A stretch of DNA of 64,000 bases, from the NCBI RefSeq assembly GCF_003634455.1, contig NZ_RBLC01000001.1:434001-498000 (forward strand). The letters are read 5' to 3'. Positions 19,431-26,991 of the stretch are shown here, one piece after another. Below the pieces are notes generated by a model that was not told the DNA's origin, made no database searches, and saw only the letters and a program-made list of their open reading frames with translations. Within the stretch, counting starts at the first letter, position 1. Each line of letters begins with the position of its first letter. This stretch comes from Flavobacterium endophyticum. GTDB lineage: Bacteria; Bacteroidota; Bacteroidia; Flavobacteriales; Flavobacteriaceae. A program made the position numbers and the translations under genes.

Positions 19431-19438
19431 TATTTTTG
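19431..19438 (+). promoter_or_regulatory. -7 element of the Trp/Gly-rich lipoprotein gene
   Basis: TATTTTTG matches TAnnTTTG and ends 29 bp before ATG 19468. The upstream in-frame TTG (19441) would fall at the transcription start, so it cannot be the start codon. Confidence 0.55.
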
Positions 19439-19467
19439 TATTGTCCAACAATAAAATTGCTCTAGAT

Positions 19468-20448
19468 ATGAAAACTTATTATTTTTCTCAAAAATCAGCC
19501 TCCATTTATTCATTGATTGGACTGCTGACAATTCTGATGACTTCTTGCGGGTCTTATCAGAATTCATCTTATTATGATTCCGACGGAGTGTATAACAACA
19601 ACGAAAGAAGATCAAACAACAATACTGCCAGCAACGAGCAAAGCAGCAATGGATATCAGGAATATTTCAGGTCTTTGCAAGACGATCCTCAAGTTTTCAC
19701 AGAACCAGACAACTATCAATCTCCTTCTTATAACGGCCAAGTAAACGATTCTACTTATGTAGCCACAACAGGATATCCTGCTTGGGGCAGTAGCTCAGAA
19801 AACGTGACCGTAAATATCTATGATAACAGCTGGGGCTGGAACAACTGGTATGGACCAGGCTGGGGCTGGGGTCTTGGATGGGGCGGTTGGTATGGCGGCT
19901 GGGGATGGAATAGTTGGTATGGTCCAAGCTGGGGACTTGGCTGGGGCTGGGGAGGCTGGTACGGAGGTCCGTATTATGGAGGCTGGAACCACTGGCACAA
20001 CCACGGATACTACAACAACTACGCGTATTCTAACGGCAGAAGAAGCAATTACGCTAACAGCAGCTTCGGAAGAAACAACTATTACAGAGGAAATGCAGCT
20101 AGAAGTAGTAGAAGCAACAGCGCTTACAATACTTCTTCAAGAAGAACTGATGCAAATTATTCGACTAGAAATTCTACAAGATACAACACGAATACGAGCA
20201 CGCGTAACAGCAATGCAACCACAAGAGATTATAACACGACAAGAAACAGCTATAATACTACAAGAAATAGCGGCAGCAACAATTACAGCACTCCGACTCG
20301 AAGCAACAACTCTACGAGAAGTCAAAATGTAGCACCATCAAGATCGTACAGCAGCCCAAGCTCAAGTGGCGGCGGAAGATCGTCAGGAGGAGGTTCCTAT
20401 GGCGGCGGCGGAAGATCTGGCGGCGGTGGCGGCGGACGAAGAGGATAA
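19468..20448 (+). CDS. Trp/Gly-rich low-complexity lipoprotein
   Basis: 326 residues from ATG 19468. The signal peptide ends LMTSC followed by GSYQNSS, a lipobox. The mature protein has an acidic N/S-rich part (to about 110). Then comes a striking segment of W-G-x-G-W-Y-G repeats (about 115-185), then a long N/S/T/R-rich stretch with repeating TTRN units, then a C-terminal GGGRSGGGG run. Such proteins are sometimes misnamed vitellogenin-like in Flavobacterium genomes. Function unknown; a surface or structural role is a guess. Divergent from proS. Confidence 0.75.
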   Translation: MKTYYFSQKSASIYSLIGLLTILMTSCGSYQNSSYYDSDGVYNNNERRSNNNTASNEQSSNGYQEYFRSLQDDPQVFTEPDNYQSPSYNGQVNDSTYVATTGYPAWGSSSENVTVNIYDNSWGWNNWYGPGWGWGLGWGGWYGGWGWNSWYGPSWGLGWGWGGWYGGPYYGGWNHWHNHGYYNNYAYSNGRRSNYANSSFGRNNYYRGNAARSSRSNSAYNTSSRRTDANYSTRNSTRYNTNTSTRNSNATTRDYNTTRNSYNTTRNSGSNNYSTPTRSNNSTRSQNVAPSRSYSSPSSSGGGRSSGGGSYGGGGRSGGGGGGRRG

Positions 20449-20470
20449 CTACAAAATTTAATGATGCAAA

Positions 20471-20514
20471 ATGCCTATGTCTAGACGTAAAAGTTATAGC
20501 ATAGGTATTTTTTT
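20471..20514 (+). terminator. probable terminator
   Basis: Arms ATGCCTATG / CATAGGTAT separated by about 20 bases, followed by TTTTTTT. The long loop lowers confidence. Confidence 0.5.
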
Positions 20515-20539
20515 GAACCCCTAAGAAAAAATTAATCCT

Positions 20540-22039
20540 ATGAAAAAGTACTTTTTATTTATGATCACGGGACTTGCTTTAAGTTCTGCTCAGGCTCAAG
20601 AAGTTTCTGATGCCATGAGGTATGCTCAAGATAATCTGACAGGAACTGCTCGCTTTAGAGGAATGAGTGGCGCCTTTGGAGCTCTTGGTGGCGATTTTTC
20701 ATCTATCGGTGTCAATCCTGCCGGAGGTGCCGTATTCACGACCAACCAAATTGCAATCACGCTCAGCAATTACAGCACAAGCAACAAATCGAACTATTTT
20801 GGAACCACTACAAAAGAAAACGATAATACTTTCGACCTGAATCAAATAGGCGCCATTTGGGTTTTTCAAAACGAAAATACATCAAGCAATTGGAAAAAAT
20901 TTACTGTTGCAGCCAATTATGAAAACCAATCTAATTTCGATAACCAGTTCCATGCGGCAGGCTACAACCCGACAAATTCGGTATCGCAATATTTTTTAAG
21001 CCATGCTAATGGAATTCCGTTAGCTGATATTACAGGCCAGCCTTTTGGAGCAATGACCTACAGACAGCAACAAGCTTTCTTTGGTTATGATGGCTATCTA
21101 ATCAATCCGGCCGCTAACACTGGAAACAACACGGCTTACACCTCGAATACTCCTGCAGGCGGCAATTATTTTCAAGAAAATTTCATTGAAACTACAGGCT
21201 ATAACGGAAAGCTTTCCTTCAATGGGGGCGTGCAATATATGGACCGCTTTTATTTCGGACTTAGCTTGAATTCGCATTTTACAGATTATACACGCGTGAG
21301 CAATTTCTATGAAGATTATTTGGACACACCAGATAATAATCCAAATTCTGGACCTCAGGCGTTACGTTTCCGCAATGAATTGTACACCTATGGAAACGGC
21401 TTTTCTTTTCAAGTCGGAGCAATTGCAAAAGTCACATCGGAACTCCGAATCGGACTTGCTTATGAATCGCCAACATGGTTCCGTCTGAACGAAGAATTAT
21501 ATCAAAATTTAGTTGTGGATTGTCCAGACTGCGGAACAGGAAATCCCGTAATTGTTGACCCGAATCTTACGATTATCTATCCGTCATACAGATTACAGAC
21601 TCCTGGGAAATATACAGGAAGTTTAGCTTATGTTTTCGGACAATACGGACTAATTAGCATTGATTATGCCATGAAAGATTACAGCAATACCCGATTCAAG
21701 CCAAGCAGCGACTTCCGTGGAACCAATGCACAGCTCGAATCATTATTAGATGTAACTTCAGAAGTGCGTGTTGGTGCTGAAGCCCGAGCCAAACAATGGA
21801 GTTTTAGAGGCGGATATCGCTTTGAACAAAGCCCTTATAAAAACGGAAAAACAGTTGGTGACCTTCAAGGGTTTTCTGCAGGGCTTGGTTATAATTTTGG
21901 AGGAACTAGATTAGATGCCGCTTATTCTTACTCTAAAAGAGATATGCAACAGACCTTTTTCTCGCAAGGGCTTATTGACCCTACAACAGTCAAATCGGTC
22001 AATAATAACGTAACGCTTACTTTGCTATTTGATCTATAA
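20540..22039 (+). CDS. OmpP1/FadL-like outer membrane protein
   Basis: 499 residues. Signal peptide 1-19 (ending SAQAQ). The mature N-terminus (DAMRYAQDNLTGTARFRGMSGAFGALGGDFSSIGVNPAGG) has the hatch-like NPAG signature of the FadL/OmpP1 (TodX) family. The rest has alternating beta-strands and ends ...NVTLTLLFDL with an aromatic/hydrophobic terminus, as outer-membrane barrels do. Often annotated hemin receptor in Flavobacteria. Likely transports hydrophobic compounds; substrate unknown. Confidence 0.85.
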   Translation: MKKYFLFMITGLALSSAQAQEVSDAMRYAQDNLTGTARFRGMSGAFGALGGDFSSIGVNPAGGAVFTTNQIAITLSNYSTSNKSNYFGTTTKENDNTFDLNQIGAIWVFQNENTSSNWKKFTVAANYENQSNFDNQFHAAGYNPTNSVSQYFLSHANGIPLADITGQPFGAMTYRQQQAFFGYDGYLINPAANTGNNTAYTSNTPAGGNYFQENFIETTGYNGKLSFNGGVQYMDRFYFGLSLNSHFTDYTRVSNFYEDYLDTPDNNPNSGPQALRFRNELYTYGNGFSFQVGAIAKVTSELRIGLAYESPTWFRLNEELYQNLVVDCPDCGTGNPVIVDPNLTIIYPSYRLQTPGKYTGSLAYVFGQYGLISIDYAMKDYSNTRFKPSSDFRGTNAQLESLLDVTSEVRVGAEARAKQWSFRGGYRFEQSPYKNGKTVGDLQGFSAGLGYNFGGTRLDAAYSYSKRDMQQTFFSQGLIDPTTVKSVNNNVTLTLLFDL

Positions 22040-22055
22040 ATCAATTTTACTTGAT

Positions 22056-22090
22056 AAAAAAAGCATCCTTTGTGGGATGCTTTTTTTTTG
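22056..22090. terminator. bidirectional terminator
   Basis: Stem AAAAGCATCC / GGATGCTTTT with a TTTGT-type loop, A-run before and T-run after. It serves the porin gene (+) and the convergent M23 gene (-). Confidence 0.85.
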
Positions 22091-22092
22091 GA

Positions 22093-22911
22093 TTAAAACT
22101 CATAATCTTTCTTATAAAATTTCTTTTCTTGCAGAAATTCTAGCCTATTCCCTTCTGTCCTGAATTTGGTACGAATAGACCTTCTCCCTTTTTCGATATC
22201 AGACACAAAACTAAAAAAATGCAAGTGCGGCCCTGAAGACCATCCAACATTGCCACTGAGCGCAATTTTATCGCCCCGCTTGATAATATCGCCTTTCTTG
22301 ACAAAAGAGCCATTGGTATCTATATGCGTATATTCGGCTAAAGTGCCATCTTCGTGATAGACGACGATATAATTATTAAACTCAGCACAGTCTTTTTTCA
22401 TACAATTTTCCGTATTGCTATCTTGCACATCAACTACAATTGCGTCTCTAACGGCCGTGATTTCAGTACCAATCGGCATGATAAAGTCAAGCGCAAATTC
22501 GCCTTGGTGCGAAATCTTTCCGTTGTAGCCTTGCCCTATCATATATTCTTCACCCTGCTTGTACGGCAGACTATACGGAAAATCAATATCATATTTCTTA
22601 AGGTTGATATCGCCTAACAGAAAAGAGTTCTGGTATTTAAAATTGAATTCTTTTTTCAAATCAACCACAGATATTTCGGCAATTACGAATCTTTTAGTCC
22701 TTGCCGGAACCAGCACATAAGGCGCTTTAAGGCTACTTCTCATGTTTACTAATTCGGCACGCATCAAGACCGATACTGGACAAAATTCGTTATTGTCTGC
22801 AAATACGACTGTTTTTCCTTCTATAAATTCCCTATAAACCTTAACATCGCGCTGTTGCGAAAAAAGCATCAGAGGAGCGAGCAATAAAAAAAGGGCAATG
22901 ATTTTCTTCAT
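22093..22911 (-). CDS. secreted M23 (LytM-type) peptidase
   Basis: 272 residues from ATG 22911, chosen because MKKIIALFLLLAPLMLFSQ is a proper signal peptide. The longer ORF to 23013 adds 34 residues without one. A C-terminal peptidase_M23 domain (about 125-240) has H135 and D142 (HQGEFALD), H196 (YTHID) and HLH at 229-231, so all zinc ligands and the catalytic His are present. It probably cuts peptidoglycan cross-bridges in the periplasm. Divergent from rimO. Confidence 0.9.
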   Translation of the reverse strand: MKKIIALFLLLAPLMLFSQQRDVKVYREFIEGKTVVFADNNEFCPVSVLMRAELVNMRSSLKAPYVLVPARTKRFVIAEISVVDLKKEFNFKYQNSFLLGDINLKKYDIDFPYSLPYKQGEEYMIGQGYNGKISHQGEFALDFIMPIGTEITAVRDAIVVDVQDSNTENCMKKDCAEFNNYIVVYHEDGTLAEYTHIDTNGSFVKKGDIIKRGDKIALSGNVGWSSGPHLHFFSFVSDIEKGRRSIRTKFRTEGNRLEFLQEKKFYKKDYEF

Positions 22912-23041
22912 AACTACTATCATAAAACGTAAGGGTTGCAATATATCAAAAGTAATGTCGATATAAAAACGGCTTTCCTTCAAATCTATTTTACGCTTCA
23001 TAAAATTTACCAAACGATGATGCTACTATTCATAAAAAGCT

Positions 23042-23049
23042 TAATTTTG
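23042..23049 (+). promoter_or_regulatory. rimO -7 element
   Basis: TAATTTTG matches the consensus and ends 19 bp before the rimO ATG. Confidence 0.6.
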
Positions 23050-23068
23050 CACTCCAATTTACAATTCT

Positions 23069-24385
23069 ATGAGAACCAAGACGTTAAAGAAAAACAAGAT
23101 TAATGTAATCACTTTAGGATGTTCTAAAAACGTGTATGACAGTGAAGTGCTAATGGGACAATTGCGTGCCAGCGGCAAAGATGTTGAGCATGAGGCACCA
23201 GCTGAAAGAGAAGGAAACATTATCGTGATCAACACTTGCGGTTTTATTGATAATGCGAAGGAAGAATCTGTAAATATGATCCTGAATTATGTCGATAAAA
23301 AAGAGCAAGGTTTAGTAGACAAAGTATTCGTAACCGGATGTTTATCTGAAAGATACAAGCCAGACTTAATCAAGGAAATTCCTAACGTAGATCAATATTT
23401 CGGAACAACAGAATTGCCTGGATTATTGAAAGCGCTTGGCGCCGATTACCGACATGAATTGCTTGGCGAGCGTTTGACAACCACTCCAAAAAATTATGCT
23501 TACCTTAAAATAGCCGAAGGATGTGACCGTCCTTGTAGTTTTTGTGCGATTCCATTAATGCGCGGCAAGCACGTTTCTCAGCCAATAGAAAAATTGGTAA
23601 ACGAGGCAAAAGGATTGGCCAAGAACGGCGTAAAAGAACTTATATTAATCGCACAAGACCTGACGTATTACGGACTCGACTTATACAAAAAAAGAAATCT
23701 GGCCGAATTGCTAGAAAATCTAGCCGCAGTAGAAGGCATTGAATGGATCCGTCTGCATTATGCTTTCCCTACAGGATTTCCGATGGATGTGCTGGAACTG
23801 ATGAAACGCGAACCTAAAATCTGCAACTATCTTGATATTCCGTTACAGCACATTTCTGACAAGATCTTAAAATCGATGCGTCGCGGAACAACACAAGCTA
23901 AGACAACAAAACTTATCAACGACTTCCGTGAAGCTGTTCCAGGAATGACTATCAGGACAACTTTGATTGTCGGTTATCCAGGTGAAACCGAAGAAGATTT
24001 CCAAATCCTAAAAAATTGGGTGGAAGAAATGCGTTTTGAAAGATTAGGCTGTTTTGCCTATTCACATGAAGAAAATACGCATGCTTACTTGCTTGAGGAT
24101 GATGTTCCTGCTGAAGTGAAACAGCAGCGCGCTAACGAAATCATGGAAATACAGTCACAAATTTCATGGGAATTGAACCAAGAAAAAATCGGGCAGACTT
24201 TCCGTTGTATTATAGACCGAAAAGAAGGAGCTCACTTTATTGGCAGAACGGAATTTGACAGCCCTGATGTCGATAATGAAGTCTTAATCGACGCTTCAAA
24301 AGCATACTTAAAAACAGGCGAATTTGTAGATGTTAAGATTACAGATGCAGCCGAATTTGATTTATACGGCGAGGCTATTCTATAA
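23069..24385 (+). CDS. rimO: ribosomal protein S12 methylthiotransferase RimO
   Basis: 438 residues, normal length. An Fe-S radical SAM enzyme that adds a methylthio group to an Asp of ribosomal protein S12. The N-terminal UPF0004 domain has cluster ligands C18, C57 and C91. The radical SAM motif C152-x3-C156-x2-C159 (CDRPCSFC) is intact, and a C-terminal TRAM domain follows. RimO rather than MiaB is supported by TLGCSKNVYDSEVLMGQL and RGKHVSQP. Monocistronic with its own terminator. Confidence 0.96.
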   Translation: MRTKTLKKNKINVITLGCSKNVYDSEVLMGQLRASGKDVEHEAPAEREGNIIVINTCGFIDNAKEESVNMILNYVDKKEQGLVDKVFVTGCLSERYKPDLIKEIPNVDQYFGTTELPGLLKALGADYRHELLGERLTTTPKNYAYLKIAEGCDRPCSFCAIPLMRGKHVSQPIEKLVNEAKGLAKNGVKELILIAQDLTYYGLDLYKKRNLAELLENLAAVEGIEWIRLHYAFPTGFPMDVLELMKREPKICNYLDIPLQHISDKILKSMRRGTTQAKTTKLINDFREAVPGMTIRTTLIVGYPGETEEDFQILKNWVEEMRFERLGCFAYSHEENTHAYLLEDDVPAEVKQQRANEIMEIQSQISWELNQEKIGQTFRCIIDRKEGAHFIGRTEFDSPDVDNEVLIDASKAYLKTGEFVDVKITDAAEFDLYGEAIL

Positions 24386-24408
24386 AAAAAGCTGCCTCCC
24401 AAAATAAA

Positions 24409-24437
24409 AAAAGCCTTGACTCGGTCAAGGCTTTTTT
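24409..24437. terminator. bidirectional terminator
   Basis: Stem AAGCCTTGAC / GTCAAGGCTT with A- and T-runs, between rimO and the convergent TPR gene. Confidence 0.85.
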
Positions 24438-24440
24438 ATG

Positions 24441-25217
24441 TTACCACAATTTCAAAAAATAGGCTTGATAGGGATAGCGTTCGTAAATTGCGTTATCTTC
24501 ATTGATAGTAAATCCATTCTTATAATCTGCAATAGCCTTGCGTAGCAATACATCGGCTTCCTTGCTCCTTCCTAGCTTGTGCAGGCACAAAAACTTGTAA
24601 TATTCTGCATCTGAAAATTCTGGATAGGTTTGAAGCGCCTTATCAAATTCCGTCACTGCAGCCTCAAACTTCCCCAATTCATATTTCGCGATTCCTAAAT
24701 AAAATACATCTAAAAAATGTGCTTCCACTCCACCTCTAGCCTGAAGCGCCTCTCGATCGATTTCCAATATCTTTTCTGCTTCACTGAATTTTCCCAACTG
24801 CAAACAACAAAGCGCAATGTAGAAATCATAGGTATGATCCATCACGTACGAATTGCCGCTAATTGCTTTGGCAGCCTCAAAATCTTTGATTGCTTCTGTA
24901 TAATTCTTGGAAAAAATACATTTCATAAAAGCCCTATAATCCATATATTGCTTCGGATCTAAATGCACAGCTTTGTCGAGTATCGGCATTGCTATTTCAT
25001 ATTTGCCTTGTTTGAAAAGCGGCATTGCTTTTTGTTGCCAAGCATAAGCCGAACGTGGATGATCTTTCAATATGGCGTCGAGAGCTAATTGATAATCTTG
25101 CGAAAACAGGAATAATTTACTTGCTTCTGAAATGCGTTTTTCTACTATTTCTTTTTCAGTCTGTCCTTTAACATTAAAGCCGATTAGAAAGACAAGAATT
25201 GCAATTATTATTTTCAT
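24441..25217 (-). CDS. secreted tetratricopeptide-repeat protein
   Basis: 258 residues from ATG 25217 (MKIIIAILVFLIGFNVKGQ, a signal peptide ending before TEKE); an upstream ATG at 25235 is less likely. About five TPR-like helix pairs run from residue 25 to 240 (AYAWQQKAMPLFKQGKYEIA, FEAAVTEFDKALQTYPEF and similar). A protein-protein interaction scaffold, probably periplasmic. Partner unknown. Confidence 0.8.
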   Translation of the reverse strand: MKIIIAILVFLIGFNVKGQTEKEIVEKRISEASKLFLFSQDYQLALDAILKDHPRSAYAWQQKAMPLFKQGKYEIAMPILDKAVHLDPKQYMDYRAFMKCIFSKNYTEAIKDFEAAKAISGNSYVMDHTYDFYIALCCLQLGKFSEAEKILEIDREALQARGGVEAHFLDVFYLGIAKYELGKFEAAVTEFDKALQTYPEFSDAEYYKFLCLHKLGRSKEADVLLRKAIADYKNGFTINEDNAIYERYPYQAYFLKLW

Positions 25218-25328
25218 TGACAAAAATTTAATCATTGTCTTACAAATGTATCATTATTACGGAAAGACTTTGTTAATGGAAGCTACTTCTTGGTTAATGG
25301 CTTGTTAACTCCATACAAATGCCATCTT

Positions 25329-25538
25329 CTATATAGTATGCCTATATTCTAAGATATCGGCTGGTTGGCAATCCAATGCCTTGCAAATTGCCTCCAAGGT
25401 GCTAAACCGAACGGCTTTTGCTTTTCCTGTTTTTAAGATGGAAAGGTTAGACAATGTTATATCAACCTTTTCTGAAAGCTCATTTAACGACATCTTGCGC
25501 CTTGCCATCATTACGTCTAAGTTTACTATTATGGGCAT
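25329..25538 (-). CDS. XRE-family HTH regulator (YozG-like)
   Basis: 69 residues that are almost entirely one HTH_26/Cro-C1-type domain: LDVMMARRKMSLNELSEKVD, then ITLSNLSILKTGKAKAVRFS and ICKALDCQPADILEY. It lies 3 bp after the DUF2975 gene on the same strand. The two families are commonly paired, and the pair is probably self-regulated. Confidence 0.9.
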   Translation of the reverse strand: MPIIVNLDVMMARRKMSLNELSEKVDITLSNLSILKTGKAKAVRFSTLEAICKALDCQPADILEYRHTI

Positions 25539-25541
25539 GGG

Positions 25542-26093
25542 CTATATGGTTAAATCATTTTCGGACTGGATTTCTATACCTCTTTTGAAAATCTGCGCTA
25601 TTATTAGAAGAATAATGCCCATGAATATCCATACATCTTCGCCACCTAAACGCAAATACAGTATATCAGGCATTTCTACACCTTGCTTGACCAACCATTC
25701 ACTATAGTTAACTCCGCAATGCGAAAATAAACCTACTCCTAAAGCCAAGTAAGATAATCCTGAAATAAAGCGTTGCATCTCTTTATTAAAAGGTTGCGAT
25801 ATGCTTAGTTTTTTATTGTGTAAAATCCTTATAATCAGATAAAACATGATCGCTCGCATTACTGACACAATAATCATCACTGATATCATTATGACAAAAT
25901 ATCCAGGATCATATTTATAAAGACTTGACAGGTCAATTTCTTTCCAAAAAAATCCAGCTTCGGGTTTCAGTGCAAATGTAAAAATAGCATTGAAAATAAA
26001 ACCACCTGCTTCAATACCGACACCAATAAATAATAGCCAGCAAATGATGTACAATACCTTAAGCATCTCTTTACTACCAATTTTAATTTCCAT
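25542..26093 (-). CDS. DUF2975 membrane protein
   Basis: 183 residues with four TM helices (about 8-40, 62-85, 108-130, 150-170). The layout and the adjoining YozG-like HTH gene identify the DUF2975 family. Function unknown; the pair is thought to be a small membrane sensor/regulator unit, which is inference. A TATATTTG promoter element and an A/T-rich inverted repeat lie just upstream. Confidence 0.8.
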   Translation of the reverse strand: MEIKIGSKEMLKVLYIICWLLFIGVGIEAGGFIFNAIFTFALKPEAGFFWKEIDLSSLYKYDPGYFVIMISVMIIVSVMRAIMFYLIIRILHNKKLSISQPFNKEMQRFISGLSYLALGVGLFSHCGVNYSEWLVKQGVEMPDILYLRLGGEDVWIFMGIILLIIAQIFKRGIEIQSENDLTI

Positions 26094-26121
26094 AATTGTT
26101 CGATTTTAAATTTCTAAGGGA

Positions 26122-26159
26122 CAAATATATTTATTTTTATTGAAAAACAATAAATATAT
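26122..26159 (-). promoter_or_regulatory. promoter and possible operator of the DUF2975-HTH unit
   Basis: Minus-strand TATATTTG (26122-26129) fits the -7 consensus about 28 bp before the start. An 11-bp inverted repeat (arms 26125-26135 and 26149-26159) overlaps and extends upstream of it, a plausible autoregulatory site for the HTH protein. The arms are pure A/T, so chance is possible. Confidence 0.4.
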
Positions 26160-26299
26160 AATGAAAAATAAAAATTATTTCTTGATTACAGGTTAAATTA
26201 TATTGATAAAAGGCATATTATATGAATAAAAACAAGTGTAATTTTATTCCGTATGTCCGATTTTCAAAGGGTATTGCTTAACTTTATAGAAAAAAGATA

Positions 26300-26467
26300 A
26301 TGAAAACAGATTGGATTATTATCGGCATAGTAGTTCTGTTCGCAGGTGTTTTGATCATTCTCTTGGTTAAGCGAAATCTGAAAGACAAAAAAGAAATCGA
26401 AAAATATCTTAACGAAGATCATAAAGCAAACCCAAAAGAAGAATCTGAGATGAACGACAACCGCTAA
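26300..26467 (+). CDS. 55-residue single-TM membrane protein
   Basis: ATG 26300 to TAA 26465-26467. The protein MKTDWIIIGIVVLFAGVL... has one TM helix (about 5-23, IIIGIVVLFAGVLIILLV), then a charged Lys/Glu tail (KDKKEIEKYLNEDHK) and an acidic end. It is the type of small inner-membrane protein common in Flavobacteria. Function unknown. It reads the same way as the next gene, 84 bp downstream, which has its own -7 element. Confidence 0.65.
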   Translation: MKTDWIIIGIVVLFAGVLIILLVKRNLKDKKEIEKYLNEDHKANPKEESEMNDNR

Positions 26468-26523
26468 ACAGCACAACATGATGTTAAAAAACAGCACATT
26501 TTTATTATTAGCCCAAAAATGAG

Positions 26524-26531
26524 TAAGTTTG
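26524..26531 (+). promoter_or_regulatory. -7 element TAAGTTTG
   Basis: Matches TAnnTTTG 20 bp before ATG 26552. Confidence 0.5.
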
Positions 26532-26551
26532 GGTCTTGAAATTTTCAACTT

Positions 26552-26986
26552 ATGAAGACTAAATTATTTTTTATCGCGGCAATAGTATTCATGCTCCTAC
26601 CTGACACAGCTTCTGCTCAATATTACGGTAGCAGTACCGGTGGTGTTGATAGGTCTATCGGCAGAGAAGTAAGAGGAAACGGTCCTAGAAACAAGAATAA
26701 AAAAGCAACTAACGATTTTGGAGAGGTTTGGGCTAAGTACTTAGGCCAAGAACTAAACTTGGACGGACTGCAATACGCGGGAGTAAAGTCTATCATGAAT
26801 GAGAATAGAGAAAGTCTTGAACAAATTTCAAAAGACGAAACACTGCACCCGCAAGAAAAAAAGAACAAAATGCTCGAGATCATGAATAAAATTGATATTC
26901 AGATCTTAAAGTTTCTTTCTAAAGAACAGGGAGAAAAATATACCAAACTTAAAGAAGAGCGGGAAAGAAGAGCGATGACGCAATAA
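26552..26986 (+). CDS. small secreted helical protein, Spy/CpxP-like layout
   Basis: 144 residues. Signal peptide about 1-22 (ending ASAQ). After a G/R/N-rich linker, residues 55-144 are charged and alpha-helical (LNLDGLQYAGVKSIM..., MLEIMNKIDIQILKFLSKEQ, KEERERRAMTQ). This is the layout of periplasmic Spy/LTXXQ-type proteins, but the LTxxQ motif is not clearly present. Function unproven. It converges with the radical SAM gene, 5 bp away. Confidence 0.65.
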   Translation: MKTKLFFIAAIVFMLLPDTASAQYYGSSTGGVDRSIGREVRGNGPRNKNKKATNDFGEVWAKYLGQELNLDGLQYAGVKSIMNENRESLEQISKDETLHPQEKKNKMLEIMNKIDIQILKFLSKEQGEKYTKLKEERERRAMTQ

Positions 26987-26991
26987 AAGCA

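Noticed and set aside
19820..20332. 170-residue ORF in another frame of the Trp/Gly-rich gene
   Set aside because: A frame shadow created by the biased Gly/Trp/Asn codons. The lipoprotein frame has a signal peptide and a promoter.
26264..26548. 94-residue minus-strand ORF
   Set aside because: It covers the 55-residue plus-strand membrane protein in antisense and lacks any recognisable feature beyond Phe-rich shadow sequence.
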